A stretch of 64,000 nt of DNA from Tigriopus japonicus. Its lineage: Eukaryota; Arthropoda; Copepoda; Harpacticoida; Harpacticidae. Positions 33,070-44,281 of the stretch are shown here, in pieces. Position numbers and translations under genes: made by a program. Within the stretch, counting starts at the first letter, position 1. Each line of letters opens with the position of its first letter. The stretch is from the NCBI GenBank assembly GCA_010645155.1, contig CM021316.1, positions 370,936 through 434,935 on the forward strand, written 5' to 3'. The notes beneath the pieces were generated by a model. The model did not search any database and was not told the DNA's origin. It saw only the letters and a list, made by a program, of their open reading frames with translations.

Positions 33070-34343
33070 ATCTGACACATCAGCAGTGTATGCCACACTG
33101 CATTCACGGAAGCGCAGTAACACTTGAGGAATGTCCGTTTGAAGTTTCGGTCCGCAAAATAATACACTGTTCAAACTGTAGCCATCAACTTCAGCAGAGC
33201 TGTCGAACACCACCCGCAGCTTCTCTCTTGCGTCAGTCTTGTAAACTCCTTGATTGGGCAAGAAGAATTGGCCTTCTTCCAACCTTGGATCTCCAGGACT
33301 AGGTTCTTGATCTGGATTATACTCATATACCTTATGGTTATAACCTTTTTCCAAGTATTGGTTGATGGCTTTCACATGATCACACTGAAACTTGAAGTCT
33401 CGGTTAAAACGTCTGATGAGGCTAGAAAGACGTTGTTCAGCCATTTTTCTGTTATCCTTCAGTTTCTCAGCGTCAGGTTTCCAAGGTAGTTTGACAATAT
33501 AGCCTGGACGATCAGGAATCCTTTTGATTTCGTTGTTGAGATGGCTTAATACCCTCTGATCTTCTTTGGAGAACGAGATTTCTTTTCTGACCTCCGTGCC
33601 GAGAGCCTCCCCGTCGAAAAACCGTTCCACCAAATTTGCCTCCCACTGTGCTTTCGCAAAATTACTCCAACTTTGTTGCCCGACAATTTTCTCATCTCCT
33701 CGCGGGCAAATCGGACCTCGAGCGATCCAACCCAGAATTGTGCGTTCAGCGTAAGGTTCGCCTCTCGCACCATTTCGCACTTCCAATGGTTTCAAAATGT
33801 CCGCATTGTCCAACCCAATTAGCACATCTGTTTCTCCACAAGAATCGCTGATTGGCAGATCCTTTAGGTGTTCAAAGCTAGTCTTCCATGTTGACCATTG
33901 AACTCGCTCCACGCCGTTCATGATTTGGTTCGTGGCGAAAGCGAGCACTTGATGCGAGTTCTCTCCAATCTTGAAGCAGATCGTCGTTGGGGCCATGTTC
34001 ACTTGACTTTGTATGCCACCTGCACCATTGATAATAACGGGAAATTGTCTTCCTTTCTTGATTCCGCATTTCTTCCTGAAGGACTCGGTAATGAACGTTG
34101 TATCACTGCAATTATCGAGGACCACCCTGGCTTTGATCAATCTTCCATTGGTCCCCACGACATCCACGGTTATCACCCCAAAGGAAATGATGCTTTTACC
34201 CTTTGCTGCCGTAGTTGCGACGCTTGCCTCCTTTGGCACAATGTGTAAGAGCGTATGATGGCTGGACTTGCAATTATCGTTTTTGCAAAAGGTCGAATTT
34301 CTACACTGAGCAATACGATGTCCTGGTTTCCTGGAATCTAGTA
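33070..34343 (-). pseudogene. BEL/Pao pol: zinc knuckle, aspartic protease and start of reverse transcriptase
   Basis: Upstream of the apparent ATG at 34239 the frame already encodes a knuckle: RKPGHRIAQC, then CKNDNC and SSHHTLLH. This is the C/H pattern of BEL gag-pol junctions. The protease follows with VVLDNCSDTTFI, where Asn stands after the catalytic Asp (D-N-C-S-D rather than D-T/S-G, a common BEL variant). Then come the linker (VLIGLDNADIL, TILGWIARGP) and the RT start (LRVVFDSSAEVDGYSLN, FRECSVAYTADVSDI), where it is severed by the LINE. It would have processed the polyprotein and copied RNA. Confidence 0.8.
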
Positions 34344-35127
34344 ATCACAATGGCAAACGCTACTCCAGAAAATTTCGCTTCGTTTACGAAGACGGAAAAA
34401 GGAAATCCTAAGGCTGCTTACAATGGGTATTTCTATGTCTTGGAGAAGTACAATACCAAGAAAACGAAGGGATATTGGCGTTGTGAGGAGAAGAACTGCC
34501 CTGCCAGAATGCACATATTGTGCGCAAACAATGAAGGTAAGTTATTTTTTTTTTTTTAATCGGTTCGATTCTTAGAATTTGTAAACTCTTTAGTGACGAA
34601 GCTCGTTAACGACTAACGACGAAATTTTTTTCTTCCAGATTGCCTGAATTTGACCCAGCGTCTGTTTTAATGGACATGGAGATGGCACACCTAAATGCCA
34701 TCCGGGTCCATTTCCCAACGACCAAGTTGGTGATATGCCTCTTCCACTATTGTCAGGCCTTGGTGAGGCACGTTGGCTCAAGTTCTGCGAGCTGGTCCGC
34801 TCTGAATTCAAACTCCAGGAAGTTCGCCTAAATGCCCTTCTGAGGGGAGAGGTCTTCCCTCAAAAACTAAAATATAGGAAACTGGACGCAAAAATTAATG
34901 AAATTGACATTTACCATGACTGAATTTGACCATTAACATATCTTGACTAATTAAGTATTGCAATTAAATCGCGGTAAATTGTATACACAGTCAATTGTAA
35001 CGGCAGGAAATTCAGACTCACAGTAAATTACATTGGCAAGCAATTACACTCGCAATAAATTAATCGGCAGTAAATTGTATAGGCAACCAACTAGGAGGCA
35101 GTAAATTGCCGTAGCACCGTTTTAGAC
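34344..35127 (+). mobile_element. FLYWCH-MULE fragment (second type) inside BEL gag
   Basis: Splits the BEL gag zinc-knuckle region, whose frame resumes on the other side. It begins at about 34344, six bases before an ATG, with no left TIR. It carries a FLYWCH segment, a piece of MULE core and a C-terminal piece. It ends with ~190 bp of iterated CAGTAAATTG / CAATTTACTG words (about 34960-35118), probably the right TIR. No target duplication found. Confidence 0.65.
34350..34923 (+). pseudogene. Degenerate MULE transposase with FLYWCH finger
   Basis: 34350-34559 encodes MANATPENFASFTKTEKGN, then YWRCEEKNCPARMH, a FLYWCH finger. 34640-34760 encodes ASVLMDMEMAHLNAIRVHFP and LVICLFHYCQAL, matching the second catalytic Asp and C-x2-H box of the intact MULE at 12878. 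34770-34923 encodes KLQEVRLNALLRGEVFPQK, its C-terminal signature. The pieces are in different frames with the first catalytic region deleted. Clearly the same protein family, but more diverged than the 15.5 and 48.4 kb copies. Confidence 0.75.
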
Positions 35128-36916
35128 AGCTAAAGCATAAGCTAAGAGTTCTTGCCTTATCACGTCGAGTTTCCACATCCATTCTCTTGAACCGGTCGCA
35201 ACGCTCAAGCAAATGGTTTCCATCACAAATCGGGCACTCGACCAGTTTCCCTGTTTGTGTGGAAAAGGTTGAACTGTGAGACGGCTTGTGTGGCCCTTTT
35301 GGTTTCATTCTTTCTTGAGGTGCAGATTTCGGACTTCCTGGGGTAACTCGACGGAAATGTCTCGCTCTTCTTTGAACCCAATGACCAAAGTCTTGAAGGC
35401 TAGACCTCTAGAACGTCTCATTCCTTTGTCTCCAGACTGCATATTCCGAGAGCGGGAGCTTGTCTGTTAACTCGGCTATCACCATACGAGCTCCACTCTC
35501 CTCCACATCTAAACCCGCGATCAATGCCATCAATTGATCTGCAAAGTCTTGCATTGATTCCGAATTGTTGGGTCTCACGCTCGGGAGGCCTTTCAATTCA
35601 TGTAGGTACAATCCTTGCAACTGATCTTGTTTCCCATACCGCTCTTCCAAGATCTTCAAAGCCTTGTCATATCCGCTGCTTCCATTACAATGTCGAACGA
35701 GCTCCATTTGCTTGTGACCCAAGCACGATTTCAAATGGGCTAGCTTCTCCGCTGAATCCATTGATGTTCTGTGCGCAAATGCGTTGAACATGTCCATGAA
35801 CCCAGGCCAATCCAAAACATTTCCCTCAAACTTGGGCAGTTTTGATCGTATATTGGGTCTTCGGTAACCCCAACCATCATAATACGGTCCCGATCTATCT
35901 TCAAACGTCACCGCATTTTCTCGTGGAAACTGATCTTCTTTCAAGTTTACCCTTTTGGACGGTTGATCGGTTGAACCTGAATTGTGTTGCACTCGTGGGT
36001 GAGCCAAAGCCAAATTCGTTAGAGCCTTCTCCAACTCGTCGATCTCTTTCCGCTCACTGAACTCCACATGCTCTTCGTAGTCATGATCTCCCGACTTGAT
36101 CTTGGTGTACTCTCCAAGGTAAAGCTCGAATTCTACCTTGAGGTCCCGAAATCTCTCCTGAGTCCTCTCGAACTCCTCACGCAACTCAGATTCATCGTCC
36201 AAGGCCACCAGATTGACCAACCTGAGATGCACATCGTTCGCAAGATCCATCATTTCACGACAATGGCTCATGCTTTCCTCAAGGCTCCTGGGTTCCACTC
36301 GATTTTCCATCCCATGAGCGACTTCATCCATGCTTCGAATGAGCTCTTTTATCTTTTTGCTTAGAGCCTCTTGACCACGTTGAACTAAGGATGCTTTCCT
36401 TTCCTTTGCCGATTGGGTTGAGCCCGTAGAGCCTTGCCTTGATCCCACCTCGGACGGTGTATCATTCGCTCTAGACTCCAAATGATCCTTAACTTCGTCC
36501 AGAATCTCATGCACTTCACTGGACACGTCCTGAATCCACGCCTCAGATTCGTCAATGGCCTCCATATCATCTCCATCCGCAAAAAGTTCCATCATTTGCT
36601 AATTGACTTTCGAAGCATCTTCCAATATATCTTTCATTTTTGTCACACTCGACTGCATGTGAGCTCGACTACTTCTCCTTTCCACATCTTTCAGCAATAG
36701 CTTTCCAAGGGTTGTCAACCTCCTCTTAAGAACGGTCCTCTTCTTCTTCAGAGAGAAGAGAGTTTCAACTTGAATTGGAGCATCCCCCATTTCGTCCACA
36801 GGAAGTTCCCTACCACCAGTCCGAACTCCGATATCAAGATCTTTGAAGGTTCCTTCTAGATTTTTGGTTTTGGTTGGAGTGTGTCGTATCGGCATTTTCC
36901 CTTGAAATTGCAACAC
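35060..36916 (-). pseudogene. BEL/Pao gag (DUF1759-like) with zinc-knuckle start, one in-frame stop
   Basis: On the minus strand the frame from 36898 (MPIRHTPTKTKN) reaches a stop at 36599-36601. The same frame continues at 36595 to 35408. The central part has the DUF1759-type gag signature RSKLPKFEGNVLDWPGFMDM, then KLAHLKSCLGHKQMELVR, LKILEERYGKQDQL and SESMQDFADQLMALIAGL. A further shifted piece (35308-35060) has CPICDGNHLLERCDRF and SLCFSCLK, the first half of the knuckle, where the MULE fragment intrudes. An acidic N-terminal part with coiled-coil tendency (EELREEFERTQERFRDLK-like) precedes it. The structural protein of a virus-like particle; this copy is broken. Confidence 0.8.
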
Positions 36917-36959
36917 TAGCCTTCGAGCACTGATTGCTGTAGTTCACACTAGCGACCCT
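36917..36959 (-). other. BEL leader just upstream of gag
   Basis: Non-coding sequence between the gag start and the leader/LTR-like repeat. Confidence 0.4.
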
Positions 36960-37529
36960 TACTAGAGACTGGCCGTCGTAGGCTAACACACGGTGCCGAT
37001 GATTCACGCTGGTGATTGGTCAATAGCAATTAGTTGAACATTCAGCTAATTCTAACGAAGTTCAATAACAAACCAGAGTGCTTCTTCTTTGTTGATTTTG
37101 TAGTGATCTGACTTGGTGCCGGGGTTGCCAATTTACCGATGCGAAATCATATTCCCCTCTTTCTACCAGTCTTCATAAACCCGTTTTTTCTCGAAGGATC
37201 ACCAAAAGGCAAGGCATCCCTGACTTTAGTGACTTGTGAGCAGGGCTGCAAATCAAACTCACATTCATGTTTGCTTACATACAAGAGCAAAGCACCCATT
37301 CTCCAAGAGGCAACCCTACCTTGAACCCTCCCGTGAAAAAACTTGCACAAGCCCATATTTCACATTACTAAGATTTTGTTGTCAATCACCGGATTGTGTG
37401 ACATAAATCGGCCCTTGTTTAAACTCCACACTGATTAAAATTCACTTTTAGCATATCAAGTAAATACCTTAGACACATTTGCAGCAGGCTTGAGGATTTT
37501 TATTAACCAAACTGCACCATCAAATGAGC

Positions 37530-37600
37530 GATATAGTTTAGATGTGTTTCTTAGAGGAAAAGGTTCCTTTAATCATGAACTAAGAAACACATCTAAACTA
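37530..37600. repeat. Perfect 21-bp inverted repeat (hairpin)
   Basis: TAGTTTAGATGTGTTTCTTAG (about 37531-37551) and its exact reverse complement (about 37579-37599) flank ~27 bp. The related copy at about 38200-38240 lacks the second arm, so the hairpin arose by rearrangement at the LINE junction. Confidence 0.75.
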
Positions 37601-37604
37601 TTTA

Positions 37605-37850
37605 TATTTTGGAGGTGCACTCAGAGCGCACGTAAAACCTCTACGATCGCTACAACTGATCTCAAATCCTGGGTTAGGACAGAGCCCATGAATGCTCTTG
37701 AAGACATACAGTATCAGATACCTTTCATACCTTCTCTGAGTACTGTGCAGGCCTAACTTCTGGAGCCTCTCCCAATACGAGAGTTCTCTCATTCCTGTGA
37801 TGTTCCTAGTAAAACATCTTTGAACCTGCTCGACCTTTTGCAAACCTTTG
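37605..37850 (-). pseudogene. LINE C-terminal fragment inside repeat R1
   Basis: Minus-strand frame 37843-37598 reads LQKVEQVQRCFTRNITGM, ELSYWERLQKLGL, RYERYLILYVFKSIHGL and FEISCSDRRGFTCAL. It is nearly identical to the 59845-61356 LINE, but lacks both the 3' end and everything upstream. It is therefore not a simple 5'-truncated insertion. Confidence 0.8.
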
Positions 37851-38362
37851 CAAAAAAAGGATCACCAAAAGGCAAGGCATCCCTGACTTTCGTGACTTCT
37901 GAGCAGGGTTGAAAATCAAACTCACATTCGTGTTTGCTCATATACAAGAGCAAAGCACCCATCCTGCAAGCAGTAACCCTACCTTGCAACCTCCCGTAAA
38001 AAAAACTTGCGCAAGCCCAGATTCCAGATCGCTAAGATTTTGTTGTCAATCACCCAATTGTGTGACATAAATTGGCCCTTGTTAATACTCCACACTAATT
38101 GAAATTCACTTTTTTTCATATCGGGTAAATACCTTAGACACATTTCCAGCAGACTTGAGGACTTTCAATAACCAAACTGCCCTATCAAATGAGTGAAATA
38201 GTTTAGATGTGTTTCGTAGAAGAAAAGGTTCCTTTAATCATGAACTTCAGCTTCCCGCATGATGAATGACGTCACAGACAGTGCGTGCCGGGTCAGGCAA
38301 TCATAGATTTGAATGCCAATCTCTGCCTTTTAGTATTTCTAGTTCACACGATTCTCTTCCAC

Positions 38363-38558
38363 TGTTGGTTCCACTAACTAACAGACCTGATCGACAAATC
38401 GGGAATCAGCGTTGTGGCGTGCTCGCTCATGAGCACTGCGTTGCTCACGACTCCCCCCCTTCTATGTATATATAGTCATTGTATGCCGAATAGAAACCAG
38501 TATTGAAGTATCTTACTCTACTCACTCCACGCCTCGCGGCTACTCAACGTGTTACGAG
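38363..38558 (+). mobile_element. Putative Gypsy 5' LTR (plus strand)
   Basis: Candidate TG start at 38363. Contains a TATA box (TATGTATATATAG, about 38463-38475). Lies directly upstream of a primer-binding site. The exact start is uncertain; no partner LTR is present in the window. Confidence 0.5.
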
Positions 38559-38559
38559 G

Positions 38560-38577
38560 TGGCAGCGGTGGGATCCG
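38560..38577 (+). other. Primer-binding site complementary to tRNA-Leu 3' end
   Basis: TGGCAGCGGTGGGATCCG is complementary to the CCA end and T arm of animal tRNA-Leu (…CCCACCGCTGCCA), with one likely mismatch. It marks the end of the LTR and the start of minus-strand synthesis. Confidence 0.65.
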
Positions 38578-38643
38578 TGGTGGGAGTAGGGAAGCGAGGC
38601 ATGTGAGGTTATCATGCAATACCGAAACCCCACGGAGCACAAA

Positions 38644-39369
38644 NNNNNNNNNNNNNNNNNNNNNNNNNNNNNNNNNNNNNNNNNNNNNNNNNNNNNNNNN
38701 NNNNNNNNNNNNNNNNNNNNNNNNNNNNNNNNNNNNNNNNNNNNNNNNNNNNNNNNNNNNNNNNNNNNNNNNNNNNNNNNNNNNNNNNNNNNNNNNNNNN
38801 NNNNNNNNNNNNNNNNNNNNNNNNNNNNNNNNNNNNNNNNNNNNNNNNNNNNNNNNNNNNNNNNNNNNNNNNNNNNNNNNNNNNNNNNNNNNNNNNNNNN
38901 NNNNNNNNNNNNNNNNNNNNNNNNNNNNNNNNNNNNNNNNNNNNNNNNNNNNNNNNNNNNNNNNNNNNNNNNNNNNNNNNNNNNNNNNNNNNNNNNNNNN
39001 NNNNNNNNNNNNNNNNNNNNNNNNNNNNNNNNNNNNNNNNNNNNNNNNNNNNNNNNNNNNNNNNNNNNNNNNNNNNNNNNNNNNNNNNNNNNNNNNNNNN
39101 NNNNNNNNNNNNNNNNNNNNNNNNNNNNNNNNNNNNNNNNNNNNNNNNNNNNNNNNNNNNNNNNNNNNNNNNNNNNNNNNNNNNNNNNNNNNNNNNNNNN
39201 NNNNNNNNNNNNNNNNNNNNNNNNNNNNNNNNNNNNNNNNNNNNNNNNNNNNNNNNNNNNNNNNNNNNNNNNNNNNNNNNNNNNNNNNNNNNNNNNNNNN
39301 NNNNNNNNNNNNNNNNNNNNNNNNNNNNNNNNNNNNNNNNNNNNNNNNNNNNNNNNNNNNNNNNNNNNN
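38644..39369. other. Assembly gap (726 N)
   Basis: Run of N. It removes most of the gag region of the + strand Gypsy element. Confidence 1.
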
Positions 39370-40198
39370 ATGTTCTGAATCGCCGACCGAGAGACTGAAA
39401 TGACCTAAAGGCGAGATGCTTCGGATGTGGTGTTCCTTCTTCAGCTCACTTGAAAACCGATTGCCTTGGAAGGAACATTGAGTGTCGAAAGTGCAGAAAG
39501 TTTCACTAACGTTTGTTTGATAAGAAAAGAAAACCGCACCGCTTCGCGGAAGACGAATACACGTGATAACATTTCGCCTGTAGGTCATGCTAATTACTCC
39601 GAATGCGTGGAAATCGAGGCCTCATCAATCCACGTGGAGTCCATCTTCGCCAACAGACCAACTCCTAGAGGCCAGATCGAATTTTTTTCCAAAGCAAGGT
39701 GGATCCTTCAAATTGAACGTATTACCAGACACGGGAGCAACCGAAACGATTGTTTCACTGGGTTTGGCCACCAAGTTTGGCATTTTAGTCGATCCACTGC
39801 GTAAACGAAAAATAATTTCTGCTAACAAAATGATAATGAAGTGCGTTGGGGCAATTCATCTGGAAATTAGACATTTGAACAAGTACAAAGCCATGGGTAC
39901 TGCGTTTGTAACTCCCGATATGGAGGGTCAGCTTCTCCTTGCATGGCACAACATGATCTTACTTATTCTTTTTCTGCTTATTCTTCAGTTCTTTCTCAAG
40001 GAAACTTTCAGACGCTAATCCACACCCACAGACGGAGAACCATTCTGATACCGGACTTGAATTTGCCTATCGGAAAAAACTTTGGACGATGTGATGGCTG
40101 GCTTCACTGGCCTGGCGAGGCTCAACCCTCCGATCCTAGTACCAACAATAAAAAAAATGATGGAAAGAAAAAAGGATCTGGAAGTCGCTGACGATTGT
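39370..40198 (+). pseudogene. Gypsy gag zinc knuckle and aspartic protease (plus strand)
   Basis: 39407-39510 encodes CFGCGVPSSAHLKTDC and IECRKCRKFH, a gag-type pair of zinc-binding clusters. After frame changes, 39587-40018 encodes a retropepsin with LPDTGATETIV (catalytic D-T-G), then LGLATKFGI and ANKMIMKC. Downstream sequence decays, and the element ends before RT at the border of the hAT-like element (40207). A truncated copy of a Gypsy family different from the minus-strand one at 40635-45943, since it has a different primer-binding site. Confidence 0.6.
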
Positions 40199-40634
40199 AA
40201 AGGGAGCAGGGTTGGTCGGGGGATAGTCCTAACCAAAAAGTGTCCCGTAAATCCCCCTTGGGATAAACAGGATTTTCCTCCAAGGTATAAATGGGACAAA
40301 TTGGATAAATGGGATTTTCTACTTTTTCAAGTCTGATATCGTTATTTTTATAAATAGGTTCGGTTTTTGTCAATTTGTTATATCCTTTGTGCATGAACTT
40401 TTCTGACCCAAGTAATCTTCAAGTACGAAAAATTTCTTCAATTTTGTCATGTCTCAAGTGAAATCATGCCTTGCTTGCCTCATGTGATGTCCTTGTCATC
40501 ACTTAAGGGTGTGACTGCTTTTCCTTTAGAGATCAAATTTTACTTCATAATTTCTTGTTGAAGTAATCCAAACAACCAAATTTTATTACATGGAACATGC
40601 ATTTTGGGGAAACTGGTAAAGCATGAATGCTTGC

Positions 40635-40903
40635 TGAGAAATCGTGAGTTCAGATGGAGTGGGTAAAAACCTGGGATATATTATTCGTTTACATACTGTA
40701 TGTACATAATACATAAGCGTCATATAATACTAACCCCGGGCATGTCTATGTTCACTCTCTCTTGTTGGTTGTCCGGACGTTTCGATCAAACTGATTTGAC
40801 AAGTTCAATTATGAGGTCCCGAGGATGCGGTATTTCCCCGAGTCAGGTCCGCATGTGAACGAGTACGGAGTTGCGTGATTAATTTTTAACTTTGCTATGT
40901 GTA
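40635..40903 (-). mobile_element. Gypsy LTR (3' LTR of the minus-strand element)
   Basis: Starts TGAGAAATCGTGAGTTCAG. Aligns with 45721-45943, sharing ACTGATTTGACAAGTTCAAT, ATGAGGTCCCGAGGAT and GTACGGAGTTGCGTGATT, but with an extra ~45 bp near 40700-40740. A purine-rich tract (minus strand GGAAGAGAAAAAAGAATGAC, about 40910-40935) adjoins it as the likely polypurine tract. Confidence 0.8.
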
Positions 40904-40954
40904 AATTGTCGTCATTCTTTTTTCTCTTCCAGATTTTTTTGATAGTGTGACGCG

Positions 40955-41881
40955 TTAAGAAGTAGTACTATCCGATGACGAGGTCCGCATTAGTGAGCGG
41001 GTCACGGGTCGATGCGGCGGGTGAGCTTTGAACTTTGGCGGTTTTTCTGGACACTGTACTCTAAATGTGTGCCTGTGGAGTCGTTCACAAATTTGGAAAT
41101 GGTGAGGCAAGTAAAGTGGCTTAAACTTGTTTCTTCTAGTCATGTCCAAGACCCATGTGAGGTCTCCCTCCTTGTATTGGTGCGGCCTCCTTCCCTTACC
41201 AACCGGTATTGTGCACTTGTAGCGGTGGGCCCGCTCTTTTAGTCTTACCTTTGCTAAGCTGGGATCCTTTTTTTGTATTTCATGGCCATGGACGGTGCCA
41301 CTCCCCCCGCCGCTATGTGTGGAGTATCCCGGTAATCGGCCAAGGCCGTGGCCAGCGCGTGCTCCATTCCTCTGGGAGTCTGATCTGAAAGCTTTATGGC
41401 CTTCCCCACTAATTTCATGGCGCACTCAGCCGGATTGCTTTGTGGATGATGGGGAGGTGAGAATGAATCGGCAATCCCACTCTCTTGCATGAAGAGCTTG
41501 AAAGATTGACTGGAGACTGCCGTGGCGTTATTGGTCCAAAGGTTGGATGGTGTTCTATGCTTGGCAAATATGGAACGGAGTCCGACGATTGTGTTTTTGG
41601 CAGATGTTGCGCGGACACAAATCAAGTAAGATCACATCGGGTTACTAACACATGCCTGCCATCCGGAATAGGCCCAAAGTAGTCTGCTGAGATTGAGTGC
41701 CACGGCAACGGTGGCGGCTCCTCCAAAGCAACGTGCGTCCTGGCGCTGCGGGTACGAAAAGTTGACATTTCTTGCACAATTTAACGAGGTTTTCAATTCT
41801 TTTGTCCATTCCAGGAAACCAAACCATTGACCGCATCCTGCGCTTCATTGCAGATATGTATACGAACCAAAGTACCATCAT
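40955..41881 (-). pseudogene. Gypsy integrase, degraded
   Basis: 41881-41645 has RSMVWFPGMDKRIENLVKLC and KKCQ, the C-C half of the HHCC finger. 41625-41254 has RTPSNLWTNNATAVSSQSF where the catalytic TDNG-type Asp is replaced by Asn, and HHPQSNPAECAMKLVGKA with the catalytic Glu kept. 41425-40955 carries a C-terminal part (QYKEGDLTWVLDM). Frames change several times. Inactive. Confidence 0.75.
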
Positions 41882-42063
41882 GAGAAAGCCATCCTAAGAT
41901 GTAAAAAGGACTCAATGTTCCAACAAGATGCGACTCATCGCATCATGCAAGAACAGTAGGCTGCGCTACTGTACAGTACAATACAGTACAATACAGATAT
42001 GCTAAGGTGGGCCGCACCATGGGCCAACTTCCAGCACCTTGCTCCTCAGATTCACAGGAACAA

Positions 42064-43543
42064 TCACCTGCGTGTCGCGAAAGACCGTCCCCTTGGCGCC
42101 ACAGAAAGCTCTCGAATGACATAGCGGTATGGCACCACCAAGTCTGGGATTTTTCCCTTCTTGCCCCCTTGGACGAATTCTGAGAGAGCTGAGATTTCTG
42201 GACATGACTGCGATGCCCTAGCAATGACCGCTTGTCCAATGCTTGTTGTTATCCCGCCCTCTTGAAGATAGTACAGTAATCGTTCCGTCTCGTCAGCTTC
42301 GTTTCTTATGTTCAGTGGAAGTTTGCCCCATGGCACGGGATTTCTCGAGCAAAAACCCGCTGGATTACTGCTGCCTTTCAAGTGAGCGATTGTGTATCCA
42401 ATGTCTTGATGCCTGAGCTTGATCCTTTTGGTCCTGATTGAACCCTTTCTGGAGTTCTGGAATATGGCAATCAGTGGCTTTTGATCCGAGTGAATTTTCA
42501 CGGACGGGTTTCCAGAGGGAGTACTCTACAATAAATAGGGGTGCATATTTCAGGCAAATAAGATTTTATGTCCAAAAACATGTTTTTTTGCCATTTGTCA
42601 GCATTTAAAGTTTATTTGCCATTTTTCATTTTATTTGCCATTTTTGGGCAAATAAATCCAAAAGTTGTCGTTTTTGTACAATTAAATGCAAAATTTGTTG
42701 TTTTTTGGCAAATCAATGCAGAAATTGTCTTTTTTGTTCAAAAATGGGAAAAAATATTTTGCTCAAAATGTTTTGTTTAAAAGATTATTATTGAAAAGGT
42801 TATTTGATTATTCAACGGAATAAAAATATTTTCTCTTAAATGTTCATATACTTGCATTCCACTTTATTGTTGGTGAAACATTTTGCTCATTTTCTGAATT
42901 TATTGGCCAGTTTTGCCATATTTTGGTAAATTTTCGTGTCTATTTGCCATTTTATTTGCTATTTCTTTGCTTATTTGCCATTTCATTTGCCAATTTGGAC
43001 ACTTTTATTTGCCATTTTTGGGGCCAAAAAGGCATGTTTTATTTGCCAGAAATCTGCACCCCTACCAATAAGATACTGACGAAATCTCCTTAGTCCAAAA
43101 TCCACTGCCATTGCCTCCAAATCAAGTTGCGGTTAACGTTTCACTGTATTGGACGTCGCTCTTGACGCTATTGCCACTGCTTGTCCGGTTATCGGGGTTT
43201 CGCCCTGCGCCATAATGGGACATAGCCCATCAATATGGGCATCTACTATGATGTGTGTGGTGAGCTTTGGAATGAAGTAAGCCAAATTTATGGATCCCAC
43301 CAGAGCTTTCCAAAGGGACTGGAACTCTCTTTGGTGGTGGGGCTCCCACTTAACATGGACGGACTTGTGGGTGAGGGCTCTGAGTGCTGGTGTGCGGCTT
43401 GCCATGGCCGGAATGAAGTCTTGATTGGCCCTTGCCATACACAGAAAGGACACCAGCTCCTTCTTAGTGGTGGGCACTTTTGCATTTGCTAAAACCTCCA
43501 CCTTTTCTGGGTCTGGCGACACTCCGCTTTCTCCCACTTTCAC
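42064..43543 (-). pseudogene. Gypsy RNase H region, split by a MITE
   Basis: 43543-43133 reads PDPEKVEVLANAKVPTTKKE and LRALTHKSVHVKW, the RT-RNase H connection. After a stop, QLDLEAMAVDFGLRRFRQY continues up to the MITE at 43064. Beyond it, 42501-42064 reads KIHSDQKPLIAIFQNS, KRIKLRHQDIGYTIAHLKG and NPAGFCSRNP, the end of RNase H. HSDQKPL is the usual TDHKPL-type box. Confidence 0.75.
42536..43064. mobile_element. 529-bp hAT-like MITE inside Gypsy RNase H
   Basis: Left end TAGGGGTGCATATTTCAGGC; reverse complement of the right end TAGGGGTGCAGATTTCTGGC, continuing AAATAA. Flanks ACAATAAA (42528-42535) and CCAATAAG (43065-43072) match at 6 of 8 positions, as an aged 8-bp duplication would. The interior is built of TTTGCCATTTT / GGCAAATAAA words. 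The RNase H frame is interrupted exactly here. Confidence 0.8.
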
Positions 43544-43546
43544 CCC

Positions 43547-44281
43547 CTAAAATGTGATCGTTTCTGCCCCCAGACAACACTTCTCGGGGTTCAACGTCAT
43601 ACCAGTGCTTGAGACTCGGTCCAGGAAAGCAGCCAAGGCCCCATCATGCTCCTTCCTGGTTGGCGCCGCCACAATTACGTCGTCATGGATTATGTGAACA
43701 AATGGCAGATCTCCAAACATTTTGGTACATGCAGCAGAGAGCTCTCCTGATGCTGGCTTTAGGCCCATGCAGAGCCTCTTGTAACGGTAAAGCCGTGGTC
43801 CGCACCTAAATACCGTCAGAGGACGTGATTCTTCGGCAAGCTCTAGTTGGTGAAACGCTTGCATAAAGTCTAGTTTCGAGAACACTTTGCACCCAACAAG
43901 TTTGGCTTTTATGCTCTACGGATTTGGAATGGGAATATGCGTGTCCTGTAACTCTGAGTTCAAACCCCTAAGGTCCATGGTGACTCGAATCTTCCCCCTA
44001 TCTTTGAATACTATCGCCAGATTCGAGATCCATACTGCCGGTCCTTTGTGGTGTTCAATAACCTCGTCTTGGAGCATCCTGGTGATTGCGTCATCAATCT
44101 GCCGCTGCAGGTAATACGAATGTGAACGTGGTGGGGAAATAAATGGTTTTGCTTTCTCTTTCAGGAACAAGTGAACCACATGTCCCTTGAGGAAACCCAG
44201 ACCCTTGAAGCATGCTTTGAAGCGATCGTCATTAATCCATTTTTGCAATTGGTCCCCTTCTTCTTTAGGAACCATATCCAT
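43547..44281 (-). pseudogene. Gypsy reverse transcriptase
   Basis: One frame with a single stop at 43916-43918. Motifs: RMLQDEVIEHHKGPAVWISN, IRVTMDLRGLN, FSKLDFMQAFHQLEL (motif A, catalytic Asp), YRYKRLCMGLKPASG (motif B) and HIIHDDVIV (motif C). The last has IHDD where YxDD is usual. GMTLNPEKC follows. Confidence 0.8.

Larger units (their letters stand above)
33070..36916 (-). mobile_element. BEL/Pao LTR retrotransposon, internal part, interrupted
   Basis: Reading leftwards on the minus strand: gag (36916-35060), an intrusive MULE fragment (34344-35127), then pol with protease and the start of RT (34343-33070), cut off by the LINE at 31998-33065. The RT palm, RNase H, integrase and 3' LTR are missing. 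A leader continues right of 36916 into the repeat at 36960-38342. Confidence 0.8.
36960..38342 (-). repeat. LTR/leader-like repeat R1, rearranged double copy carrying a LINE fragment
   Basis: Read on the minus strand this matches the 0.73-kb insertion at 53428-54156. It is present as two partial copies, 37857-38342 and about 36960-37600. Between them lies a LINE piece (37605-37850). TTGGCAACCCCGGCACCAAG (minus strand, about 37110-37130) might be a primer-binding site, and the BEL gag follows, so R1 may be the BEL 5' LTR plus leader. No TG...CA ends were found, so this is tentative. Confidence 0.5.

Noticed and set aside
38518..39588. Long ORFs spanning 38.5-39.6 kb
   Set aside because: They run through 726 N bases and have no real coding content.
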